Assembly (NCBI GenBank): GCA_016802295.1
Contig: JAESIW010000162.1
Coordinates: forward strand, 385,146 to 449,145
Reading direction: 5' to 3'
Length of the DNA: 64,000 nucleotides
DNA from: Brachionus rotundiformis
Taxonomy: Eukaryota > Rotifera > Eurotatoria > Ploima > Brachionidae
The notes below the pieces were generated by a model. The model saw only the letters and a program-made list of their open reading frames with translations, was not told the DNA's origin and searched no databases. Positions 55,996 to 64,000 of the stretch are shown piece by piece. The number at the start of each line of letters is the position of its first letter. Positions within the stretch are counted from its first letter, which is position 1. Made by a program: the position numbers and the translations under genes.

Positions 55996-57761
55996 ATGAA
56001 CACAAATAATGAGATAAATTTGAACCAAAAATCTTTGGCCGACCTGTCTGGCCTGGACTACTACCAACTTTTGGACAAATTCAGCATAATTTGCTCTTCT
56101 GACCTTGAGAGAATAAGTATTAGTCACGAATCTATTTTTGCCATTTAACAATGGTATTTTTTAGTGGACTTTTTTGCCGAGTATTTTGACTACAGCAAGC
56201 GCAGCTTTATCCAGTCATTGCCAACTGCCAGCGCCGCGCGCACCATAATAGATGTGCTACGCAACCACTGTGCTCCAATCAGCGAGCTGCACGAGTGCCT
56301 GCTTGAGTGCGGCCTGCGCGACATATGCGACTGGCTTGGCAAAAACTGTAACCATTATTAGACTAACACTTAAACAATATGAAGTAATATTTTTCCATGC
56401 CAGATTCCATCAATGGTGCAAGATCTCAGCCGGAGAGCAAAAAAAATTTGGTCAATCTGAACACTATAATAGACAGCAGCGGCTCTGGCCAACTATTGCC
56501 AAGCGATTTTTACACATCTACCAAAAACACGCTGACTGTATATGAGGAAATATTGCCAGTGATACACGAAAAGACCAACGAGGCTCAGACGGCTAGCTTG
56601 GCCTCGCCCAAGCGTGCCGACACCACCAAGCTATTTGGCTGCTTCAAGCTCTGCTACATTGATGAACGCAAGCTTACATTTCGCAAGCGTCAATTCTCAG
56701 ATGTAATTAGACTAATTAAAAAACAAAAATGTATCTAAATTTTGTTTTTCTGTTTACCTTCTAGGTCTTATCTTACATTAAAGAAATCAAAATGATAAAG
56801 TATCTTTAACTATTTATATTAAATTAATTAAGAAAAAAGAAAAAGATAAAAATTTAAACTAAGAAATCGTCATCTAAATTTGTACACTGCCGAGTGCATA
56901 CTGAAGAGTGGCACTAGCCCAGACCACTTTTTGCTGTACAACTACGAGCCCGTAGACACCACATTGCTACGCGACTACGCAAGCATTTGCCAGCAGACAC
57001 CCAATCAAGTATGAACAAACAACTAGAATTAATTTAAATTAATTTGATTAAAATAATTTATTTTTTAAGTACAGCACTCTACAACAATTGGAGATTCTAC
57101 GCGACATTTCATGCGGTCTCTCGTTTCTACACTCGAAGACTGAGACCAAGAAAAAGCCCATCATACACTCAAATCTTGGCCCGTAGTTTAATTAAAAATT
57201 AATTACATTTAAAAAAAAATAATTAAAATTTATAAAAAAAAAAGAGATAGTATTTTGATTGAAAGCAAAGGCAATAACCAAGTGTCAGCCAAGATATTTG
57301 ACTTTGTGCACTCGGTAGAAATGAACGAGATTGATAATTTTGATAGTAAGCTGCGGGATGAGTTCTACAAATTTGGACAGGTATTTGGTTGCCATGGTGA
57401 CCAGATGATGAGCTAAATTTTGCCTTAAGGTTATTTTTATGGTGGTGTCATGGCGCTTTCTGGACCGGATTGAGTGTGACCGGCTGCACTTGGAGGAAAG
57501 CGATGACGAGGAGCTCTACATATACGAGCTTTTTCAGCGCTTTAAAATGGACAAGCAACCCAATAGCTTTACCATTCACAAGCTGCTCAAAATGTTCTAC
57601 AAACTTACCGCGCCAAACTACGATCTGAGCAAAGGAATAGAAAAGGTAAGAAGAGAAAAATTTTCGAAGCCTAATAGAATAATTTTTTAATTGCGTAGAG
57701 CTACCAATCGATCAAGCAGCAAATCCAGCAATTGAATGGAAAAAAGAGTATGTGGCCATGA
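55996..57761 (+). CDS. Death-domain pseudokinase of the IRAK/Pelle family
   Basis: Nine exons: 55996-56116, 56165-56347, 56404-56702, 56765-56799, 56864-57008, 57070-57182, 57245-57380, 57430-57645 and 57699-57761, totalling 437 codons with all phases consistent. Residues about 15-102 resemble a death domain (FFAEYFDYSKRSFIQSLP, then ISELHECLLECGLRDICDWL), as in IRAK/Pelle. After a linker, residues about 180-400 are a kinase fold: SYIKEIKMIKNRHLNLYTAE (alpha-C Glu and the following His-Leu-Asn-Leu), FLLYNYEPVDTTLLRDYA (hinge), LEILRDISCGLSFLHSK, IIHSNLGPDSILIE and SAKIFDFVHS. The catalytic HRD is HSN and the DFG is DFV; the Gly-rich loop is not recognisable. So it is probably inactive. IRAK/Pelle proteins relay Toll/IL-1 receptor signals through MyD88. 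The C-terminal lobe is shortened. Family placement rests on the death domain plus this kinase pattern and is less sure than the kinase fold itself. Confidence 0.72.
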
Positions 57762-58956
57762 CAAAAGTCTTTGAAAATAGGAAATAAAAATTTTGCTTTT
57801 TTTTTTTAATTCTTCTTAAAGATGTAATTAATCATTACAATTTTTTATCATAAGAATATTTAGATGAACTTGTATCAAGTTTTTGATGTAATTTTTCTCT
57901 ATGGGGTCATTAGCCTTACAAGAAAACTGTTTTTAAATCTTTATTATTTTTGAAGCATTTTAAAAATGCTTAAAAACATTGAAATATTTTATTTTCTACA
58001 ATTGTAGCCTACGGAAATTGGCATTAGTGTAATCAATTTATTGAAATAAAAGTTTTTTTTTGTGAAAAACAATTGTCTTTAATTACACTTAAAGCATCTA
58101 TTTTGTATGGTGAGTCTGAATACCTTTGTGTTATTTGTGTACCTTTGGTAAAGCTTTTTGTTGGTCCACTGGTACAGCTTTGAACTATAAATAGAAAATG
58201 AGAATCTTCCATGTTGCTCGAAGCTTTACTTACTTAAAATCTTTGTTTTATTATATATAAAGAAATAATATCAAAAAGCTTTAGAATAAAAATTTAAAAG
58301 TAACAAAGAAGTTAGCGTTTTAAAGTCTCTTCAAAGGACTCTCTTAAAATAAAACTTAAATTTAGTTTTATTCAAAATTGACTAAGCAACTTTGATGCGG
58401 ATCTAGTTTCATTTGCTCGGCTGTAATATCAACTTTTTAAATGCATACTAATCTTTTGTTTTAAAATACCACCTAACTAATTTGCAGTTTTAAACAGGTG
58501 GTCGAATACTTCTTAATTAAAAAATAAATAAATTTATCTAATAAATGTTTTTGTTATCTTTCTGTTTGGTTTTATTGACAAAAAATGAATAAAAATTTTC
58601 TCACTAATGTTTTATGTCCAGCTTTGTTTTTTAATTTACCAAGTATAAAATGGTATTTTATTTTTAATTAAATTTTGACCAAAGTTTCCCAAATAGATAA
58701 ACTCATACACATGAAATTATTTGATTGCTTTTTTTAAGGTAAAGCTAGTCCCAATGTCACATTCGAATATTTACCAAGTAGGCAACTTGTCAAAATAATA
58801 TGACTAGAATAAAAATGTGGTTGTATTTAGAATTAAAAATAAGACACTTTTTTTGACTTTTTATTAAATAAAAAAAAATACTAATTCGTCATATAAAAAT
58901 TATCATTTTTATTTTAAAAAAAATTAAAAAAATTTTGAAATTTTGCCTAAATTGGA
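57762..58956. other. AT-rich intergenic region
   Basis: 1.2 kb without a supported gene. Contains the 3' flank of the pseudokinase gene and the upstream region of GET3. Confidence 0.5.
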
Positions 58957-60224
58957 ATGTCTGAAACATCTTTGGAGCCATCGTTGAGAAATTTAATTGA
59001 ACAAAAGTCATTAAAATGGATTTTTGTAGGTGGTAAAGGCGGTGTTGGCAAAACAACATGCAGGTATGATGACTATGGCCATATATTACCAAATTAAATT
59101 TCTGCTCTAGCTGTAGTTTGGGTGTTCAGTTGGCCAAAGTGAGAGAAAGTGTTCTCATTTTAAGCACTGATCCAGCTCATAACATTTCTGACGCATTCAA
59201 CCAAAAATTTACCAAAAAACCAACTCTAGTCGATGGTTTCAATAATTTATATGCTATGGAAATCGATCCTAGCGGGGGAGTTGGTGAACTACCCGATGAT
59301 CTAGGCGAGGATTTCATCAGTGCTGGAAAAGCAATGCTCCAAGAAATGGTCGGATCTTTTCCCGGCATAGACGAGGCTGTCAGCTTTTCAGAAGTCATGA
59401 AGCAAGTCAATTAACTTTTTTCTAAAACCAAAATCCATATCTTTTCCAAAGATTAGTATCAAAAATGAATTTTTCTGTTGTTGTTTTTGACACTGCTCCA
59501 ACTGGACACACACTAAGATTGTTGTCTTTTCCAACTGCAGTGGAAAAAGGAATAGACAAAATTCTAAACTTAAAAAATCAAATTGGTCCATTTGTTTCTC
59601 AAGTAAAAAAAAGAGACAATTTTTGTTTTTTTCCAAGAGGTCAATTTTTTCTTTTTTTCCTATTCAGATAGCTCCTCTGGTCGGAATGCATGACATTAAT
59701 GCTGACATGCTGTCCAACAAATTGGAGGAAACAATGGCAATTATAAAAAAAGTCAATCAACAATTCAAAGATCCAGTAATTAATTTTTTTTTATTAGTCA
59801 TTAATTGGTTTTATTTTAAATTATTTAATAAAGATAAAATATTTTTTTAGAGTCAGACCACTTTTGTGTGCGTGTGTATAGCCGAGTTCTTGTCACTCTA
59901 TGAGACAGAGAGATTGATCCAAGAATTGGCCAAGAACTGCATCGACACTCACAACATCATTGTAAATCAGCTTGTTTTCTTGGCAAAGAATGAAGATGCG
60001 TGCAAGCTGTGCATGGCCAGATACCGCTTGCAGCAAAAATACCTGGATCAGGTATTTTTTTTATTTCAATTTTAATAAAATCAATTAAAGCATGCTTTAT
60101 CCAGATTGATCTGTTGTACGAAGATTTTCATGTCACCAAGCTACCTTTGTTAGAACAAGAAGTACGTGGCACTCAAAATATAATTGATTTTTCAAATAAT
60201 TTAATCCAACCTTACCAAAAATGA
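58957..60224 (+). CDS. GET3: GET3/ASNA1 (TRC40), tail-anchored protein targeting ATPase
   Basis: Six exons: 58957-59063, 59111-59405, about 59453-59602, 59668-59775, 59851-60051 and 60105-60224, giving 327 codons. GET3 captures tail-anchored proteins after ribosome release and delivers them to the ER GET1/2 receptor. Motifs: P-loop VGGKGGVGKTTCS; switch I STDPAHNISDAF; switch II VVVFDTAPTGHTLRLLSFP; the CIAEFLSLYETERLIQEL helix; IIVNQLVF (A-loop region); the zinc CKLC pair that bridges the dimer; and LYEDFHVTKLPLL with the C-terminal EVRG. Human ASNA1 is 348 residues. Every exon junction but one is GT-AG and keeps frame. The second intron needs a non-canonical end (GTCAAT to AAAGA) to keep the conserved reading, as noted under findings. 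Confidence 0.94.
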
Positions 60225-63200
60225 GAAGATAATTACTTTTTATGATTTCAAAAGCCAAATTTCGCTTTATCGATTATTAATATATTTATATATATTTATA
60301 ATTTAGTTTTAATAAAGATAAATATCATAATTTTTTTTAAATTTAACTTTTTGAAAAGTTATTTTATTTTTATAAATAATTGATGACCATTCAATAACAG
60401 TTTGATAAAAAAACATTTCAAATAAAAAATAATTAAGCATTATAAAATTAATTTTCAATTGTGTTGCTAGAAATAGATTTAAATCGTTTTACTCTTGATT
60501 TGTAATACAATTGCCATGGAACCAATTGATTGAGGAATAATAAAATCAAGTGAAATGAAATGGTTTTGGCATGAGCAAAATTTATGGTCAACATTTTATA
60601 AGACGTATGTTCTGGATGGTATGCGGATTGACACAACACCAACATTTAATTATCTAATTATTTAATTTTTTTCACTTTATTTTTATCTCTTAATTTAATC
60701 TATTTTTAGTAATTTGATTTTATGGATGCTTTTTAAATTGTTTTTTTGAGAGTTTAATCAACAATTTTCTTTTTGATAGATAAAAAAAAGTAAATTGAAA
60801 TTTTATTAATTAATTAAACAAAAGTAATGGAAAGTTAATAAGAGATTGATTATTAGTAATTTGGATCAAAATGCCTATCATTTCCAGATTTCAAGGAAAA
60901 ACTAATTTAATTATTTTTATTCTAATCACTAAATCTGGATTTTATTTATTTTTTAATATTCTTATAATCAAGGAATATTATTAAATATCTATTTTACCAA
61001 ATTTCACATCCATTTTAGATAAGTTTGATAGAAAATTTATGGAAAGACCTAATAACCATAACTTAAAATAAATTTAATTGATTCATCAATTTCTATATTT
61101 ATTAGTTTAAGGTTAGGAATAATAATTATTAGATACTTGAACTTTTTTGGTGCCATTATTTTATTAAAACAAGCGTGCTAGCCACATATTAATATCAACA
61201 ATTGTAAAGGAAAATATTCTAAAGCATTATAAAAAATTTTTAAGCTCGAAGAAATTCAAGTTTTTAATAAAGGTCTATTTAACATAATCTTATATAATAA
61301 AAGAAAATAACTAATGACAATATAAATGTTAAAATAATTTGCTTTTATTGATTAAAATGAATTGGAAATCAAAAAAAATTAACAAAAATTTGTATTGTCT
61401 TTAAATAGTCCTTTGATGAATGGTAAAAATTTTTATAAACCCTAATATCAACGCATATCTAGGACGAATGTAATTTTAATTTTATCAATTCATTGATTTA
61501 TATATCACACTCCTGGAACAAATAAAATAAATTATAAGCGAATTAAATTATATTTCAGTAAAAAAAAAAGATTTTATTTTTTTTAATTATCATATAAAAC
61601 TCATTAGGTGCTAAAAAATGAAAAAAAAATTCTTCTTATTAGAAGATTCAAGTGCTTTTGTTGTTGCATTATTTTTAAAGAAAATTCTTGAAAACTCTAC
61701 AAATATGGTTAATTTGATAAATTATTAATAATTTAAAAAAATGTTATCAATTTGGGTAAAAGTATACGATAGACTCAAATGGCTCGGAGACATCTTAAAC
61801 TAATAAAGTAAATAAAAAAAGAAAAGATTTTCTTGTTCTTAATTCATTAATTAAGCATTTTTTTTTGCATTTAAAATTTTGCCTTTGAGTAAATATGCTT
61901 CGACTAATAGCTTTCAAAAATTAGCTCAGTTTTAAAACATTCTTAAAAAATTAACAGCACTTTAACAACAAAAAATAGTTATTATTATTAATTATATTTG
62001 TTTAATTTATTAGTTTAAATTCGAGCAAAAAATTTGTGGGTGCTTTTGACAAAAAAAAAAGCTTTTAAAAGTGTGTTTAAATAAGCTTTAAAATTTTGGA
62101 AAATAATTCAATAAACCCATAAGAATTCTTGTTAATTGCCAAAGCCAAATAATATCTTTTATTTTATTTATTTTAATTAAAGAAAAATTATATTTAGTTA
62201 TATGTTTTTTTTGGATGAATGAAGTATTGGGTTCTTGATAGGAGTAGGAATTATTGATTCCAGAATCGTTTAAGCAAATTTAATGTTTAAAAGTTATCTT
62301 CTTACCGGGTTGGCCAAGTTAATTAAAAATAAAAAATAGAAAAAAAAGAGAATATATTTTCAAGCATTTTAAAGGAATTAGTAATCAAGAAATTAAATTC
62401 GATGTCTCTTGTCAAAATTATTTTTAATTAAATTTTTAGATTTGATGTTGAGCTAATGATCGGTAAGAAAAGATTTAATCTATAAATATATATTGAGAGA
62501 AAATTGTTCAAAACAAGCAATTAAGTGCATGTATATCTATTAATTAATTTTATTAAGTCTTTAATATAAAAATTATATTCTTTTCTCATGTCATTACTTT
62601 TGGTTCATAGCATGCAATTCATGTTCCAATGTCTTAGCAAGCAGTTTTGTGCTGCCACACGGCTAGGACCATACATTGAATATATTTTTTCCAAATATTA
62701 ATTGGTTTTAATGTCAGATGTCTGATGAGGCTCAAATTTTTTGATATATTAAAGAATTGAATTTCTTCTGGTTAACAAAAAAAAAATATAAAAGAAAGAT
62801 AGGAGTAGAAAAAAAAGTAATTATTTTTTTGGAGCAAAAAATTTGCCAAACTAGAATAGTTGACAAAATTAGCAATGACACAATCTCTTCCGCATCCCAA
62901 GTAATAAATTATTTAATTAAACCTAATTGTGTTCGCTCAAGCACATAATTTTGGTTCTCCTAAAGGTGAAATGCATTTCCATCAACATCATTCTTTTGAA
63001 AAGAAAAAATCTCAGCTCTTCAATGATTATCTTTTGATTAAGTCTTTCAATTCTCATTTTGGCAATTAAGACAGAATAGTACTGGGATTAGGCTCCAATC
63101 AAGTGTTTTTATTGACAGATTTGATCAAATTTAACCCTTTGTTAAATAAATTTCCCAAGAGAATTCTTATAAATGAACTTTTTATATCTTAAATCGGTCG

Positions 63201-64000
63201 ATAAAAAAGAAAGAAAATAACTATTCCATTTTAAACTGGCTCTTTAATTAAAATTAGGAATTATTGATTTTATCTACAGAATGGAAACAGAATATCCGGG
63301 TATCATTTTATCTGAACAACACCTCCAGTTATGCTAACATCTTGATTTAGTAGCAAAGTAAAATTTTTGATCAAATTTCAGGCGCTCAGTCTTGCTCAAA
63401 CATTTTTAGATGCGCAATTAAATTTCATTGCATTTTTAGAAATTACAATCCTGTTTTTTCAAAAGTTTGAAAATAAAGCTCTGAAATGTTAAAAGAATAA
63501 AAAATCAGCGATGAAATTTAATTGCGCATCTAAAAATGTTTGAGCAAGATTGAGCGCCTGAAATTTGATCAAAAATTTTACTTTGCTGATTTAGTGCCGT
63601 CATTTAATGTATTTTTATTCATATAAACTTGTCTATTGTCGCATGATAGTTGAAGAAAAAGTTTTCATTTTATTAAAAAGGTTATTATAATTTTATCTGT
63701 TGTCAAAATCTGTCAATATAGTTAATCTAAGGAAGAATATACATCCAACACTTTAAACGCATAAACATTCTTCTAGAAAAACATTGTCTATTATTAATTT
63801 TTTTATCTACTAATTGAAAAATGATTAAAATTTATAAATTATTAATGTATAATTTTTTCTTCAAAAAGGACTAGACCATGTGTAAAGATTTTAAATTATT
63901 TAGATTTGAATTGGATTCTATTGAGTATGAACTGGTAAATTAGTCCTTGATTAGATTTTAAAATGTTTAATTACTCGGTTAAATTGTATTTTCTTATAAA
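60225..64000. other. 3.8-kb gene desert at the window end
   Basis: Almost entirely AT-rich with no supported gene to the end of the window. The 65-codon minus-strand frame at 60448-60645 and the 63-codon frame at 62757-62948 show no family resemblance. The only structured feature is the inverted-repeat element at 63344-63595. Confidence 0.5.
63344..63595. mobile_element. MITE-like inverted-repeat element with perfect 8-bp target duplication
   Basis: The element proper is 63352-63587 (236 bp). Its two ends, 63352-63431 and 63508-63587, are inverted copies of 80 bp that differ at very few positions; the outer ends read AGCAAAGTAAAATTTTTGATC and its complement. A 76-bp spacer separates the arms. 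GATTTAGT stands directly outside both ends (63344-63351 and 63588-63595), a perfect 8-bp target-site duplication. It has no coding capacity. An 8-bp duplication points to the hAT or Mutator-like class of DNA transposons; the ends do not match the MULE at 27.9 kb. Confidence 0.9.

Noticed and set aside
1..64000. tRNA, rRNA, spliced-leader and CRISPR-like features
   Set aside because: I looked for T-loop GGTTCRANNCC patterns, regular spaced repeats and snRNA Sm sites in GC-richer patches and found none I could defend.

Overview
This window is nuclear DNA from an animal. It is very AT-rich, its coding exons are clearly richer in GC than the sequence around them, and most introns are tiny (about 42-75 bp, GT-AG) with a few longer ones that hold repeats. 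The gene set is plainly metazoan: a Blimp-1/PRDM1 factor, an IRAK/Pelle-like death-domain pseudokinase, a neuroligin/gliotactin-type esterase-like adhesion protein, eEF2 kinase, methionine synthase reductase, Rabin8, Rabex-5 and TEX264. A small invertebrate with a compact AT-rich genome (for example a rotifer or an orthonectid) would fit, but I cannot name the taxon from the sequence. There are no bacterial, organellar or viral genes.

Layout. 1-141: tail of an SR-type protein. 1.97-2.93 kb (-): extended-PHD protein of the TCF20/RAI1 type. 3.1-5.8 kb (-): Rabex-5. 7.8-10.4 kb (-): Blimp-1. 10.4-14.6 kb: repeat-bearing desert. 14.6-19.0 kb (+): eEF2K with a LINE relic in its third intron. 20.3-22.5 kb (-): FBXL4. 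22.9-23.4 kb (-): SAP18. 23.7-24.9 kb (-): TSG101. 25.9-27.4 kb (-): taxilin. 27.9-29.7 kb: MULE transposon. 30.2-30.7 kb: GC-rich repeat island. 30.8-31.3 kb (-): C/EBP-like bZIP. 31.7-33.7 kb (-): MTRR. 34.6-35.8 kb (+): EMC2. 38.1-39.6 kb (+): Rabin8/GRAB. 40.3-41.3 kb (+): RPB3. 43.2-44.2 kb (+): TLC-domain protein. 45.9-46.3 kb (+): myosin essential light chain. 47.3-50.5 kb (+): DDX11 helicase. 51.4-54.2 kb (+): neuroligin/gliotactin-like. 54.3-55.0 kb (-): TEX264-like. 56.0-57.8 kb (+): IRAK-like pseudokinase. 59.0-60.2 kb (+): GET3. 60.2-64 kb: gene desert with a 236-bp inverted-repeat element.

The genes are independent housekeeping and developmental loci, not an operon or a biosynthetic cluster. 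Several touch membrane traffic and organelle quality control (Rabex-5, Rabin8, TSG101, taxilin, EMC2, GET3, TEX264, FBXL4), which I take to be coincidence of neighbourhood. The most unusual contents are: (i) a short IRAK/Pelle-family protein whose kinase domain has lost its catalytic residues; (ii) an almost perfectly bounded MULE transposon with ~140-bp inverted repeats, an 8-bp target duplication and an internally deleted FLYWCH transposase; (iii) a textbook MITE-like element with 80-bp arms and a perfect 8-bp target duplication; (iv) a conserved ~165-bp dispersed repeat in at least three copies, one inside the Blimp-1 first intron. Exon boundaries below come from reading splice sites, phase and family alignment from memory. 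They sum to whole codon counts except where stated.
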